Shown: positions 1 to 8,664, counted from the first letter of the stretch. The stretch: DNA of 64,000 bases from Zhongshania antarctica (GCF_014202945.1 NZ_JACHHW010000008.1:62001-126000), one strand, 5' to 3'. Program-made: numbers and translations. The notes: generated from the sequence alone by a model not told the origin.

Positions 1-1
1 C

Positions 2-34
2 GGTGCGCAGCAGGCCACGGAGGTGAGGTCATGA
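2..34 (+). CDS. C-terminal end of an upstream gene, probably the ABC transporter ATPase
   Basis: An open frame runs in from the window edge and stops with TGA inside the ATGA that also carries the start of the ABC-2 permease. Only about ten codons are visible, so no domain can be seen. The partner role is inferred: ABC-2 permeases are normally preceded by their ATPase gene with this kind of overlap. A second frame is also open from the edge to a stop at 24-26, so the choice of frame is not certain. Confidence 0.35.
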   Translation, partial: GAQQATEVRS

Positions 35-792
35 ATATTCACGCTATTCGGGCTATTTATCTGTTTGAGTTAGGTCGCACCTGGCGCACATTGATGCAGA
101 GTATTGCCTCGCCAGTCATATCGACCTCACTGTATTTTGTGGTGTTTGGTTCGGCGATTGGTTCGCGCATGGTAGAAATTGACGGGGTGAGCTACGGCGC
201 GTTTATTATTCCAGGTTTAATCATGCTGGCCTTATTAACCGAGAGCATTTCCAATGCTTCGTTCGGGATATATTTTCCCAAATACAACGGCACCATCTAC
301 GAAATTTTATCGGCGCCAATTTCCATGCCGGAGATTCTGCTTGGCTATGTGGGCGCGGCGGCCAGTAAATCAGTGATACTGGGTGGGATTATCCTTATTA
401 CTGCGCGCTTATTCGTTGACTATCATATTGCCCATCCGGTGTGGATGGTCACATTTCTGGTGTTAACGGCGGTCACCTTTAGCTTGTTTGGTTTTATTAT
501 TGGTATTTGGGCCGATGGTTTTGAAAAGCTGCAAATTATACCCATGCTCATTGTGACACCACTGACTTTTCTCGGTGGCAGTTTCTATTCCATCACTATG
601 TTACCGCCCCTGTGGCAGACCATTACCCTCGCAAATCCCGTTGTGTATTTGATCAGTGCTTTTCGTTGGAGTTTTTACGATGTTGCTGACGTCAATGTTG
701 GTGTCAGCGTGGCAATGATTTTGCTGTTTATGGTGATTTGCTTGGCCTTGATTGCGTGGATTTTTCGCACCGGCTATCGACTAAAAAGTTGA
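31..792 (+). CDS. ABC-2 type transporter permease
   Basis: A 253-residue inner-membrane protein with about six hydrophobic segments and the layout of the ABC-2 exporter family (YadH/NodJ-like). A short cytoplasmic N-terminus is followed by a first helix near residues 22-40. A conserved G-G-S-F-Y-S-I-x-M-L-P-P stretch lies around residues 181-192, as in that family. It would form the channel of an exporter energised by an ATPase encoded just upstream. GAGG lies directly before the ATG. The substrate cannot be told: relatives export drugs, polysaccharide or lipids. The length is normal and no damage is seen. Confidence 0.85.
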   Translation: MNIHAIRAIYLFELGRTWRTLMQSIASPVISTSLYFVVFGSAIGSRMVEIDGVSYGAFIIPGLIMLALLTESISNASFGIYFPKYNGTIYEILSAPISMPEILLGYVGAAASKSVILGGIILITARLFVDYHIAHPVWMVTFLVLTAVTFSLFGFIIGIWADGFEKLQIIPMLIVTPLTFLGGSFYSITMLPPLWQTITLANPVVYLISAFRWSFYDVADVNVGVSVAMILLFMVICLALIAWIFRTGYRLKS

Positions 793-1129
793 CCCCCTCA
801 TTTGTTGCGGGGCTGACAGCGACTTCAGATCGAGGCCTTGCACTACAGGCTACTTTTAGTAAATGTTTGAACAAGCGCAAGTTTCAAAACTTGTTTTTGT
901 ATGAAGACATGCTAATGTGGCCGCCATGAATAATAAAAACGAAATCTTAAATTTAATTTCAATTATTTTAAAAGTGGACGGGCTGCCCGAGTTTTCGGTG
1001 CCGGCCTTTCTCTTTCAAGGCGATGGAGCTAGCTCGGTCGCTTGATTAACCACGCTAATAAATTTAGAACTGAAAGTATGCGGTGCAATAACGTGCTGCA
1101 TATTGTCGGTACTATGCTTGGAGAGACGA
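793..1129 (+). other. Non-coding gap before the Rnk-like gene
   Basis: About 340 bases without a convincing gene. A C-run/G-run pair around 793-815 could fold as a weak hairpin at the end of the permease gene but has no T-tract. A 39-codon frame at 926-1045 has no clear ribosome-binding site and ordinary composition, so I do not call it. The stretch probably carries the promoter of the next gene, but I cannot place a -35/-10 pair with confidence. Confidence 0.4.
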
Positions 1130-1543
1130 GTGTTGACTAATTTGGATGATGAGTACTTATTGATAAAAGAGTCGGATTACCTGTCCTTAACCGAGTTTAT
1201 AAAGTGTAATCGGTCTGAGGCGACAGTGGCCCTTGCAGAGGAAATGCGCAAGGCGAAGGTGCTGGCTGACGAGGGTTTTCCTGACAATGTGGTGTCATTA
1301 AATGCCACAGTCGATTTTTTTGACCCCGAGCTTAGCAAGGAAAGTAAAGTCACTTTGGTGCTGCCGTGGCAAGCCGACTTGACCAAGAGAAAAGTGTCTA
1401 TTCTCTCGCCAGTCGGTTGTGCCTTAATTGGTTTGCGAACGGGCAGACGAATTAATTGGCCGTTGTTAAACGGTAAAACTCGCACCTTAGATATTGTCGG
1501 TGTGAGTCAGATGCAAAAGCGCAAAATACGGTCTCGCGCGTAA
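1130..1543 (+). CDS. Rnk-like GreA/GreB C-terminal domain protein
   Basis: A 137-residue protein. The C-terminal half (about residues 55-130) matches the GreA/GreB C-terminal FKBP-like fold as in Rnk, with V-x-L-V-L-P-W, a V-S-I-L-S-P-V-G-C-A-L-I-G-L stretch and I-N-W-P. The N-terminal part is short and lacks the long Gre coiled coil. Rnk-type proteins bind RNA polymerase near the secondary channel and were first described as regulators of nucleoside diphosphate kinase. I place the start at GTG 1130, just after GGAGAG; TTG 1133 is possible, and TTG 1103 gives a longer form without a ribosome-binding site. It is monocistronic and convergent with the minus-strand operon that follows. Confidence 0.75.
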   Translation: MLTNLDDEYLLIKESDYLSLTEFIKCNRSEATVALAEEMRKAKVLADEGFPDNVVSLNATVDFFDPELSKESKVTLVLPWQADLTKRKVSILSPVGCALIGLRTGRRINWPLLNGKTRTLDIVGVSQMQKRKIRSRA

Positions 1544-1550
1544 GTACTGT

Positions 1551-1572
1551 ACAAAACCCCCGTGGACGGGGG
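1551..1572 (-). terminator. Intrinsic terminator of the molybdenum hydroxylase operon
   Basis: Perfect 6-bp GC stem CCCCCG/CGGGGG (1557-1562 and 1567-1572) with a 4-base loop. Read on the minus strand it is followed by TTTTG, directly after the cytochrome stop codon. On the plus strand no T-run follows, so it serves the minus operon best. Confidence 0.7.
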
Positions 1573-2124
1573 CTAGCAAGGTCCTCCCGCATTTACCCAC
1601 AGCCGCAAAGCGTCGGCAAATTCACTTTGACTCAGTGGCGGGGTGCTGCGATTCGCGCCGGGATTCCAACCCCATAACACCAATTCATCTTCGGTCATGT
1701 GTCGGAATAAATCCTCTAGGCTGCGATTGCCGTTTTTACCCGTGTCTTTCAGTGCGGCACAGAGCTGGCTAGGACTTAAGTCTTCCCATGCCATGCTTAG
1801 TGGTGCCAGACCCCAGTGCGGTGCGCCCGGCACCTCGTCGTCGGCAACATTGCTATCTTGGTGGCAGGCTGAGCATTGCAGTGTTGGCGCGCCGTGGTTG
1901 TCTTCGCCGCGAACGACGAGTTGGTCGTGGCGGCGTCTTTCGTCACCTTGGCGAGGAAATTCGGTTTTGGTGTGACAGTTTAAGCAGCGCGGGTGGGTGA
2001 GTACCTCAAATAGCGGCTGGAACAGGGGCGATTGCGCAATAGCTGCTGTGCTGAGTAGGCTGGCAACGATCGTTAGCCATATCATTGGCAGGCGGCTGCG
2101 GATTTTTGCAAAATACGATGTCAT
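1573..2124 (-). CDS. Secreted dihaem cytochrome c, partner of the molybdenum hydroxylase
   Basis: 183 residues with a signal peptide (Arg/Lys-rich N-terminus, hydrophobic residues 14-28, cleavage likely after A-I-A at 30). Two CxxCH haem c sites are present, C47-C50-H51 and C84-C87-H88. It is the last gene of the operon, and cytochromes of this type are found next to isoquinoline-1-oxidoreductase-like enzymes, where they would accept electrons in the periplasm. The ATG at 2124 is preceded by CGGAG at good spacing. An in-frame GTG at 2142 would overlap the upstream stop codon by four bases but has a poorer site. The electron-acceptor role is inferred from context. Confidence 0.75.
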   Translation of the reverse strand: MTSYFAKIRSRLPMIWLTIVASLLSTAAIAQSPLFQPLFEVLTHPRCLNCHTKTEFPRQGDERRRHDQLVVRGEDNHGAPTLQCSACHQDSNVADDEVPGAPHWGLAPLSMAWEDLSPSQLCAALKDTGKNGNRSLEDLFRHMTEDELVLWGWNPGANRSTPPLSQSEFADALRLWVNAGGPC

Positions 2125-2138
2125 TGTCGGCTCCGATA

Positions 2139-4352
2139 TCACGCGATAATAAAATTGAGGCGGCTTAGCGGTAATTCGCGAATGCGTTCACCGGTGGCGG
2201 CGAAAATGGCATTGGCAAGGGCCGGACCAACACAGGGCACACCAATTTCACCCACACCGCCAACGGAATTACCGCTATTTACAATCACCGTTTCAATGAT
2301 CGGCGTTTGGTGCATGCGCAATACTGGGTAGTCATCGAAGTTGCTCTGCTGCACCACGCCGTCTTCAAGTAAAATCTCACCAAAAAGCACGCTAGATAGG
2401 GCGAAAATGACCGCAGACTCTACCTGGGCGATAACAAGGTTGGGGTTGATTGCCGTGCCGCAATCGACGGCGCTGACCACTCTGTGTACGGTCAGTTCGC
2501 GGTTAGCCGACACCGACACCTCGACAACTTGGGCAATAAAGCTATTCCAATGGCCCATCACCGCAATGCCTTGGCTCACGCCGGAGGCGCTTTGCCCCCA
2601 GTTTGCAGCTTGGCTTACCGCGTCGAGCACGGCGCGGTGGCGGGGCTTTTCGCTGAGTAATTGACGCCGGAATGCATACGGGTTCTGCCTGACCCGCAGG
2701 GCGAGTTCGTCAATAAACGTCTCTTGGGCAAAAACGTCGGAGAACTTATTTACTGAACGCATCCACAGCGAGGGCATTGTGGGGAGTATCGTCAGGTGTG
2801 CATCCATCAGCACATTGTCGATTTTATACGGCATACCGGTTTCGAAATCGGTCAGCTCGGCCAGCGGCGGTAGCTCCATGTCATGCAGTGCATCGAGCGC
2901 ATTTTCGACATACAGGGATGCTGTGACATCTTGGGTTACCACGCGGTGGGTCCATGCGGTTATTTCATCGCCACTGTTTAATGACGCTGACACCCTAACT
3001 GATGCCGCTGGGCGGTAATAGCCGCCTTTCATGTCGTCTTCTCGAGTCCAGATGACTTTCACCGGTTGTTGTAGTGCTTTGGCGACAAAGCAAGCGTCGC
3101 GGACAAAATCGGCTAGCGGGTTGCCGCGTCGACCAAAGCCGCCGCCAGCGGGCATCATATGGAAATTTATTTGATCGGGCAGGAGGCCTAGGACGACGCC
3201 TGCAAAAATTTTGTCAAGGGTGGCGGACTGGGTTCCGGTCCATATTTCTGCGCTACTGCCGTCGTAGTCTACCACCACATTTAGTGGCTCCATGGCCGCG
3301 TGGGCCATAAAAGGAAAGTAGTAGTCGGCACTTAGGGTCTCGCTGGCTTGGAGTTGCGCCAGCAGTGTTGAGCCGTCGCTGCGAATGGGTAGGCCCGGCA
3401 AATTAAGGCGTAGATTGTAATCGTTGCGCTGACTGGCGGAGTCGGTACGACCCGCGAGTAACTCATTCCAGCTGACTTGCAAGGCTTTACGTCCTTGTTG
3501 CGCGGCCCAAAAATCGTCGGCGACTACCGCGACACCGCCAGGTATGGTCTGCACGCTGCGCACGCCAGGCACCGCGAGCGCGGCGTTGTCATCGACACTC
3601 AGGGCTTGGCCGTTAAAACGGGGCGGCCGGGCAATTAGGGCCGTAAGCATGCCCGGAATGTCGACATCCATGCCGTATTTAAAACTGCCGTCAGTTTTGG
3701 CACTGGCGTCGGTGCGTTGCGGTGAGGTGCCAATAATTCGATAGCTGGCGGGGTCTTTAAGCGGTGGATTGCTTGGCACACTCTCGTTGGCTGCGGCGCT
3801 GGACAGCTCGCCGTAGCTCGCGCTGCGGCCGCCAATATCGTCGATGACGTAGCTGGCCTCGGTGCGCAGGCTGCTGGCATTCACGCCCCACTGTTTAGCG
3901 GCAGCGTTAATCAGCATTTGCCGAATTGCGGCGCCAACACTGCGCTGAGCATCGAAATAACCGCGGATTGCTGAGCTGGCCACAGTAAATTGCAGTAAGT
4001 TTTGAAAGTAGGGATTGTTAAAATTGGCCGCGACGGGTGATTGCTCGGCGCTGACCAGGCTCCAGTCGGCATCCAATTCTTCGGCGACAATCATCGGGAT
4101 CGCGGTGAGGGCACCCTGACCGATTTCGGTTGCGCCGACTAGCACCGTTATGCGGTTATCGGTGCCGATGCGCATAAATTCGCCCAGAGTAAACTCTTCA
4201 GCGGGGGTGGTTGGTGGCCCGCCGCTATTGTTGCTGGGCGGTGTAGCTGGGCGACTGCTAGACGAGCCGCCTCCGCAGGCAACCAGCAAGCCGCCGCCGG
4301 CCATAACACTGACACGAATAAAGTCTCGTCGACTAAAGCCAGAGTGCGTCAT
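2139..4352 (-). CDS. Xanthine dehydrogenase-family molybdopterin-binding subunit (IorB-like)
   Basis: A 737-residue large subunit of a molybdenum hydroxylase, the catalytic half of a two-subunit aldehyde or N-heterocycle oxidoreductase. A twin-arginine motif S-R-R-D-F-I-R lies at residues 7-13, followed by a hydrophobic stretch ending L-V-A-C, so export by Tat and possibly lipid anchoring are expected. The aldehyde-oxidase a/b hammerhead domain lies around residues 200-310, and the G-G-G-F-G-R-R-G cofactor loop is recognisable near residue 405. The length is typical of IorB proteins, which fuse both molybdopterin-binding parts. AGGAG precedes the ATG. The small iron-sulfur subunit is upstream and a dihaem cytochrome downstream. 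The substrate is unknown: family members oxidise aldehydes, isoquinoline and other heterocycles. Confidence 0.88.
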   Translation of the reverse strand: MTHSGFSRRDFIRVSVMAGGGLLVACGGGSSSSRPATPPSNNSGGPPTTPAEEFTLGEFMRIGTDNRITVLVGATEIGQGALTAIPMIVAEELDADWSLVSAEQSPVAANFNNPYFQNLLQFTVASSAIRGYFDAQRSVGAAIRQMLINAAAKQWGVNASSLRTEASYVIDDIGGRSASYGELSSAAANESVPSNPPLKDPASYRIIGTSPQRTDASAKTDGSFKYGMDVDIPGMLTALIARPPRFNGQALSVDDNAALAVPGVRSVQTIPGGVAVVADDFWAAQQGRKALQVSWNELLAGRTDSASQRNDYNLRLNLPGLPIRSDGSTLLAQLQASETLSADYYFPFMAHAAMEPLNVVVDYDGSSAEIWTGTQSATLDKIFAGVVLGLLPDQINFHMMPAGGGFGRRGNPLADFVRDACFVAKALQQPVKVIWTREDDMKGGYYRPAASVRVSASLNSGDEITAWTHRVVTQDVTASLYVENALDALHDMELPPLAELTDFETGMPYKIDNVLMDAHLTILPTMPSLWMRSVNKFSDVFAQETFIDELALRVRQNPYAFRRQLLSEKPRHRAVLDAVSQAANWGQSASGVSQGIAVMGHWNSFIAQVVEVSVSANRELTVHRVVSAVDCGTAINPNLVIAQVESAVIFALSSVLFGEILLEDGVVQQSNFDDYPVLRMHQTPIIETVIVNSGNSVGGVGEIGVPCVGPALANAIFAATGERIRELPLSRLNFIIA

Positions 4353-4361
4353 GGGCTGCTC

Positions 4362-4820
4362 CTACAGTTGTTCGCTGGCGATTTTGTGAATCGCCTTGCG
4401 AATGCGTGGATAGGTGCCGCAGCGGCAGATGTTGCCTGACATGGCGCGGTCTATATCTTGGTCGCTCGGCGCTGAATTACTTTTCAGTAGCGCCGTTGCG
4501 GCCATAATTTGGCCCGATTGGCAGTAGCCGCATTGGGGTACGTTCAATTCCCGCCAGGCGTCTTGCACGAGACTGCCGATATGTTCGTTGCGAATGTCTT
4601 CAACGGTGCGTACCGCTTTATTGCCGACCGCGCCAACGGGCATGACGCAGGCGCGGGTGGGCTGGCCGTCGATATGCACAGTGCAGGCGCCGCATAGGGC
4701 TTGGCCACAGCCGTACTTGCTGCCAGTCAACTTAAGATTTTCGCGCAATACCCATAGTAAGGGTTTGTCTTCGGGGGCGTCGACGGTGTGGGAAACACCG
4801 TTCACTTGAATTGTTAGCAT
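4362..4820 (-). CDS. [2Fe-2S] small subunit of the molybdenum hydroxylase (IorA-like)
   Basis: 152 residues with the two-cluster layout of this family. A plant-type [2Fe-2S] domain carries C38, C43, C46 and C58. A helical [2Fe-2S] domain carries C97, C100, C132 and C134. It passes electrons from the molybdenum site of the large subunit to the outside acceptor, here probably the dihaem cytochrome encoded last. It is the first gene of the operon and ends nine bases before the large-subunit ATG. It has no signal peptide of its own, so it is presumably carried out with the Tat-bearing partner. Confidence 0.9.
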   Translation of the reverse strand: MLTIQVNGVSHTVDAPEDKPLLWVLRENLKLTGSKYGCGQALCGACTVHIDGQPTRACVMPVGAVGNKAVRTVEDIRNEHIGSLVQDAWRELNVPQCGYCQSGQIMAATALLKSNSAPSDQDIDRAMSGNICRCGTYPRIRKAIHKIASEQL

Positions 4821-4850
4821 GCGTTAACTCCTGCACTTGTCTGCTAAGCC

Positions 4851-4877
4851 GGTTTGAGCTCACCACGAGCTCAAACC
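4851..4877 (-). promoter_or_regulatory. Perfect 11-bp inverted repeat upstream of the hydroxylase operon
   Basis: Arms GGTTTGAGCTC (4851-4861) and GAGCTCAAACC (4867-4877) are separated by ACCAC. It sits 31 bases upstream of the small-subunit start. No T-run follows on either strand, so it is more likely an operator or leader hairpin than a terminator. No regulator gene is adjacent. Confidence 0.5.
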
Positions 4878-5062
4878 GCCGAAATAACGGACTGCCTTGT
4901 CGAGTAGCATCGAAAAGCTGTTTGGGCGGCACTTAATTTTATTTTGCTTTGGTCTAACGGCAGCACCTAGTAGTGGTGCCGAAAGTAGCAGTGAAACTAG
5001 TACGTGTAAACACTGGGGGTGGATCATTGTGATGGCTGTTTATTTTTATTGGCGATGATCGC

Positions 5063-6052
5063 CTAGTAGGGCAAACGTAGAGGTGCTTCTTGCATCAAAG
5101 CTAATTGCTCCCGTAATTGCAGGATATGCTCGCCCCAGTACCGTTCAGTATTAAACCAGGGAAAGGCTTTTGGAAAGGCTGGATCTTGCCACCGCCGCGC
5201 GAGCCACGCCGCGTGATGCATAATGCGCAGACTGCGCAGGGCCTCGATGAGACCAAGCTCTTTGGGGTTGAAATCGTAAAATTCGTTGTAGCCTTCTACC
5301 AACTCCATAATAGCGCGCTGCTGGGCGTCGGGCTCGCCGGAGAGGAACATCCACAAATCCTGTATTGCCGGAGCCATGCGGCTGTCGTCAAAATCGACCA
5401 GCCAGGTTTCGCCGTTGCGGGACAAGATGTTGCCGACATGACCGTCGCCGTGGGTGCGGATATAGTTGGGTTTAATCTCGGCAAAGCGCTGGTGAACGAG
5501 TTTGAGGAGGTCGGCGCTGAGGCTGGCATAGGCGTCGCCTAGGCTGGATGGAATCACTCCATCGAGAATAAAACTGCGGCTATCGTCACCGAAGCTTGCG
5601 GTGTCCAAGGTTGGTCGGTACTGAAAAGGCGTGCTGGCACCAACGAGATGAAGACGGCCTATCAAGCGGCCAAGCTGGAAGAGGTTGTCCATATCGTCGA
5701 GGGCTGGGGCGTGGCCGCCGCGACGGGGGTAGAGCGCGAAGCGGTAACCCTCAAAACTGAATAAGCTGGTGCCCATTTCGTCGCGCCAAGGGGCAATGAC
5801 CGGAATGTCAGTATCAAAAAGTTGTTGTGTAAATTGGTGTTCCTCTAGAATTTGTTCGTCGCTCCAGCGCTCTGGGCGGTAAAACTTCACGACGAGGGGC
5901 TCTTTGTCCTCCAGCCCAAATTGATATACGCGATTTTCGTAGCTGTTTAAAGCAAATACCCGCAGGTCGCTGATAAACCCAAGGCTTTCAACGGCGTCGA
6001 TAACGCGGTCGGGGTTAAGTTCTGCAAAATCTTGCTGTTCGGTCTCGCTCAT
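5063..6052 (-). CDS. srkA: SrkA/YihE-family stress-response protein kinase
   Basis: 329 residues, the normal length for SrkA (RdoA/YihE), an aminoglycoside-phosphotransferase-fold Ser/Thr kinase that protects against stress-induced death in E. coli. Visible are the catalytic loop H201-G202-D203 with H205 and N208, and the metal-binding segment D220-F-D-D, followed by P-A-I-Q-D-L-W-M-F-L-S-G, which is characteristic of the family. It is the last gene of a three-gene minus-strand operon: its ATG overlaps the modC stop codon by four bases. Translational coupling with a molybdate transporter is unusual for this gene. A GGCGAT/ATCGCC hairpin overlaps its stop codon but lacks a T-run. Confidence 0.88.
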   Translation of the reverse strand: MSETEQQDFAELNPDRVIDAVESLGFISDLRVFALNSYENRVYQFGLEDKEPLVVKFYRPERWSDEQILEEHQFTQQLFDTDIPVIAPWRDEMGTSLFSFEGYRFALYPRRGGHAPALDDMDNLFQLGRLIGRLHLVGASTPFQYRPTLDTASFGDDSRSFILDGVIPSSLGDAYASLSADLLKLVHQRFAEIKPNYIRTHGDGHVGNILSRNGETWLVDFDDSRMAPAIQDLWMFLSGEPDAQQRAIMELVEGYNEFYDFNPKELGLIEALRSLRIMHHAAWLARRWQDPAFPKAFPWFNTERYWGEHILQLREQLALMQEAPLRLPY

Positions 6053-7152
6053 GATGCGACTCCAGTTTCATTGACGAGGGCGACAGTTTTGATTTGCGCA
6101 AATACCTGCTGGCCTGCGTGTAAATTTAGGCGGTCGCGAGATTTGCGGGTGATGCGAGCCAGTAAATACTGATCGCCGACACTTAGGCGTACAGTGACTT
6201 GGGGGTTCATGGCTTTATTCCGGGCGATATCGCCGTCAATGGTGTCTATGGTGCATTTCAAGCTATTTAAAATGCTGCTTTGGGTCGGCGCTTCAAGGCT
6301 GATACTGATATCTCTGGCTGCGACAAAAAGCCTGAGCTGCTGGCCAAGCGCAGCGGATATTTGATTAATGCTGAGCTGCTGGTCGGTGTTGAGTTGCAAG
6401 GTGCTTAACTGGTATTCATGGTCATGGCCAAGAAGCGTGGCGTTAAGTACGGCGCCCGCATCTTGCTGACGGCTAAGCGGTAGGTCGAGGCGGCTGCTGA
6501 GCTCGACCAGGTCACCTTCGGCAATGAGCTGCCCGTTGTCCAGTAATACCACGTGGTCGGCGAGGCGGCTGACTTCATGGAAACTATGGCTAACATAGAT
6601 AATCGGCAAGCTTAAGTGCTGGGGTAGGCTCTGTAATACATCCATCATCTCGTCTCTGGCCGCGTCGTGCAGTCCAGACAAGGGTTCATCCATTAGCAGT
6701 AATTGCGGGTGACGCAAAAGGGCGCGGGCAATAGCGACTCGCTTGCGCTCGCCGCCCGAGAGCTTGTTGACATCGCGATTTAGCAGCGCAGTAATTTGCA
6801 GCCAGTTGCAGACTTCCTCAACATTTGGTCCGATTGAGCGAAACTGTCGCTTTTCGGCGTAACCTAGATTCGCCGCAACGCTGAGATGTGGGAATAATTG
6901 GGCATCTTGGAAAACCAGCCCCACTCCGCGCTTTTCACATTGCAGGAATAGCGCCTGGCTTTGCCAATCACTGCCTAAAAATTGCACCATGCCGTCGGGC
7001 GCGCGATCCAAGCCGGCGATGCAGCGTAGCAAGCTCGTTTTGCCGCTGCCGCTGGGGCCGCAAATAGCGGTAATGCCGGTGCTTGGCAAGGCAGTGTCAA
7101 TATCCAGCCGAAAGTCGCCGCGCTGCAAATGTAGTGATAGCAGTAAGCTCAT
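6049..7152 (-). CDS. modC: Molybdate ABC transporter ATP-binding protein ModC
   Basis: 367 residues. Walker A is G-P-S-G-S-G-K-T (32-39), the Q-loop is at Q82, the ABC signature is L-S-G-G-E (131-135), and Walker B is L-L-L-M-D-E (151-156). The C-terminal part (about 285-360) is a Mop/TOBE molybdate-binding domain, which separates ModC from other importer ATPases. It powers molybdate import through ModB. Its start overlaps the modB stop by four bases and its end overlaps srkA by four. The nearby molybdenum hydroxylase is a possible consumer of the metal, though every molybdoenzyme in the cell would use it. Confidence 0.93.
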   Translation of the reverse strand: MSLLLSLHLQRGDFRLDIDTALPSTGITAICGPSGSGKTSLLRCIAGLDRAPDGMVQFLGSDWQSQALFLQCEKRGVGLVFQDAQLFPHLSVAANLGYAEKRQFRSIGPNVEEVCNWLQITALLNRDVNKLSGGERKRVAIARALLRHPQLLLMDEPLSGLHDAARDEMMDVLQSLPQHLSLPIIYVSHSFHEVSRLADHVVLLDNGQLIAEGDLVELSSRLDLPLSRQQDAGAVLNATLLGHDHEYQLSTLQLNTDQQLSINQISAALGQQLRLFVAARDISISLEAPTQSSILNSLKCTIDTIDGDIARNKAMNPQVTVRLSVGDQYLLARITRKSRDRLNLHAGQQVFAQIKTVALVNETGVAS

Positions 7153-7853
7153 GCCTGTGCCTTGGGCAAATGGCTGTTGCCCAGCTCAAGGCCGCGATAG
7201 CGGTTTAAACGGTATACCCAGCAAAGGACAATAAAGGAGAAGGCGATGAGGCCACCGGCTAGCCAGTGGGCGGCGCTGTATTGCAGGGATTCAACGCGGT
7301 CGTAGAGTGCGATAGACAGCACTTGGGTGCGACCGGGGATATTGCCACCAATCATTAGCACCACGCCAAATTCGCCCACCGTATGGGCAAAGCCCAAGGT
7401 AATAGCGACCAAGAAGTTGCTGCGGCACAGTGGCACGACAATGCTGATAAAACGGTCTAAGCGGCCGGCGCCCAAGCTCGCGGCAGTTTCTAGCAGGGCT
7501 TTGGGGACTTGCTGAAAACCACTTTGCAGCGGTTGCACCACAAAGGGTAGCGAATACAGTACTGAAGCAATGACCAGGGCGCTGAAGCTAAACGCGAGAT
7601 TTTCGCCGGTTAGGCTCAGCCAAAACTGGGCAAGCGGCGAGCTGGGCGCAAAAGCGATGAGTAAATAAAAGCCTAAAACCGTTGGCGGTAATACCAGCGG
7701 CAGTGCAACAAGGGCTTCAATAACGGGCTTGCCGCGCCATGGCGTATTCGCCATCCACCAGGCCAGAGGCGTGGCGATGACCAGCAGGATTAGGGTGGTG
7801 AGCCCCGCCAGCCTTAGCGTCAGGAAAATAGCCAGCCAATCGTGGTCGCTCAT
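7149..7853 (-). CDS. modB: Molybdate ABC transporter permease ModB
   Basis: 234 residues with about five or six membrane helices and the ModB/CysT inner-membrane signature. The EAA loop region (E-T-A-A-S-L-G-A-G-R-L-D-R-F) lies around residues 122-135. The ordinary L-P-L-V-L-P-P-T-V-L-G-F-Y-L-L motif lies near residue 50. It forms the membrane channel for molybdate. No modA, which encodes the periplasmic binding protein, is found upstream; the space to comF is only about 90 bases. The ATG overlaps the stop of a 20-codon frame that has a strong ribosome-binding site. Confidence 0.92.
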   Translation of the reverse strand: MSDHDWLAIFLTLRLAGLTTLILLVIATPLAWWMANTPWRGKPVIEALVALPLVLPPTVLGFYLLIAFAPSSPLAQFWLSLTGENLAFSFSALVIASVLYSLPFVVQPLQSGFQQVPKALLETAASLGAGRLDRFISIVVPLCRSNFLVAITLGFAHTVGEFGVVLMIGGNIPGRTQVLSIALYDRVESLQYSAAHWLAGGLIAFSFIVLCWVYRLNRYRGLELGNSHLPKAQA

Positions 7854-7912
7854 GCTGGCCAGCCTGTGGGGTAATACCGAGCTAAAAGGCGGCGGTGCTG
7901 TTCGTGGTGCAT
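7850..7912 (-). CDS. Possible 20-residue leader peptide coupled to modB
   Basis: On the minus strand an ATG at 7912 is preceded by a near-perfect AGGAGG with six bases of spacing. It opens a 20-codon frame whose TGA overlaps the modB ATG (ATGA). The peptide is basic and His/Arg-rich (starts M-H-H-E-Q-H-R-R) and resembles nothing I know. modB itself has no strong site of its own, so the frame may serve to load ribosomes for coupled translation. It could also be chance, and the strong site could simply serve modB at a distance. Confidence 0.35.
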   Translation of the reverse strand: MHHEQHRRLLARYYPTGWPA

Positions 7913-7941
7913 TTGTCGCCTCCTGTTTTTAAATTAATGGG

Positions 7942-8649
7942 TCAGGGTGTTCTGGCTAGACACCAGATATCAATCTGCCGTGCGCCATTGCGCGCCAGTA
8001 TAGCGGCCACGGTATTAGCTGTCGCGGTTGTCGTCACTACGTCGTCGACCACCGCGACATGCTTGCCTCGGATCGGGCTTCCTGGAATAAATGCGAAGGC
8101 GTGTTTGATATTTTTTTGGCGCATAGCTGCGCTGAGTTCTTGTTGGGGCGCGGTGGCACGGGGGTGGGTGAGCGCGTGACAAACTGGAATTTCTAAAGCT
8201 TTACTCCAATGGTTGGCGAGCACCGTAGCTTGATTGAAACCGCGCTGCCAGCGTCGCCGCCAATGGATGGGAACGGGGACGAGAAGATCGGGCGCTGTGT
8301 CGATGTCACCGCCGACTGTGTTGAGCCATAGCTGGGCTAGCACTAAGCCATAGCCAAGCTTGCCGCGGTGCTTGAATCCTGCAATCAGGCGATCTACCGG
8401 GAAATCATAACGCAGCGCGGTTAGGCACTGGGAAAAGACCGGTGGTTTGCTGATGCAGCGACCACATTCGCTGTACTTCTCATGGCTTGCGAGCGGTAGG
8501 GCACAGCGGGCGCAGTGGCTTTCTAGCCAGGGGAGGTCGGCTTCACAGTCTTGACAGAGGTCGATTGGCATAAAGCTAGCGCTGCCACAAAGCCAGCAGC
8601 GGCCATTAAAGACCTTATAAATCAGTTTGTTATAAAATCTGTTAACCAT
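7942..8649 (-). CDS. ComF-family phosphoribosyltransferase-like protein
   Basis: 235 residues. The N-terminus carries Zn-finger-like cysteine pairs (C-W-L-C near 18-21, C-Q-D-C near 31-34, then C-A-R-C and C-G-R-C). The C-terminal half is a PRTase fold with the PRPP loop V-A-V-V-D-D-V-V-T-T-T-A-T-A-N-T. ComF/GntX proteins take part in DNA uptake in competent bacteria and in use of DNA as a nutrient. The ATG at 8649 has AAGG at suitable spacing, while the ATG at 8653-8655 sits directly against it, so I prefer the shorter form. It is divergent from the biotin genes, as in many gammaproteobacteria. Confidence 0.88.
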   Translation of the reverse strand: MVNRFYNKLIYKVFNGRCWLCGSASFMPIDLCQDCEADLPWLESHCARCALPLASHEKYSECGRCISKPPVFSQCLTALRYDFPVDRLIAGFKHRGKLGYGLVLAQLWLNTVGGDIDTAPDLLVPVPIHWRRRWQRGFNQATVLANHWSKALEIPVCHALTHPRATAPQQELSAAMRQKNIKHAFAFIPGSPIRGKHVAVVDDVVTTTATANTVAAILARNGARQIDIWCLARTP

Positions 8650-8664
8650 GTGCATCCTTGCAGG

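Noticed and set aside
738-929. 63-codon frame overlapping the end of the ABC-2 permease
   Set aside because: It starts inside the permease gene, has no ribosome-binding site and no protein-like pattern.
926-1045. 39-codon frame before the Rnk-like gene
   Set aside because: No ribosome-binding site and no similarity; chance is as likely.
5051-5063. GGCGAT-G-ATCGCC hairpin at the srkA stop codon as a terminator
   Set aside because: Very small loop and no T-run on either strand.
7854-7941. Remnant of modA between comF and modB
   Set aside because: The space is under 90 bases and the only frame is a basic 20-residue peptide unlike any binding protein.
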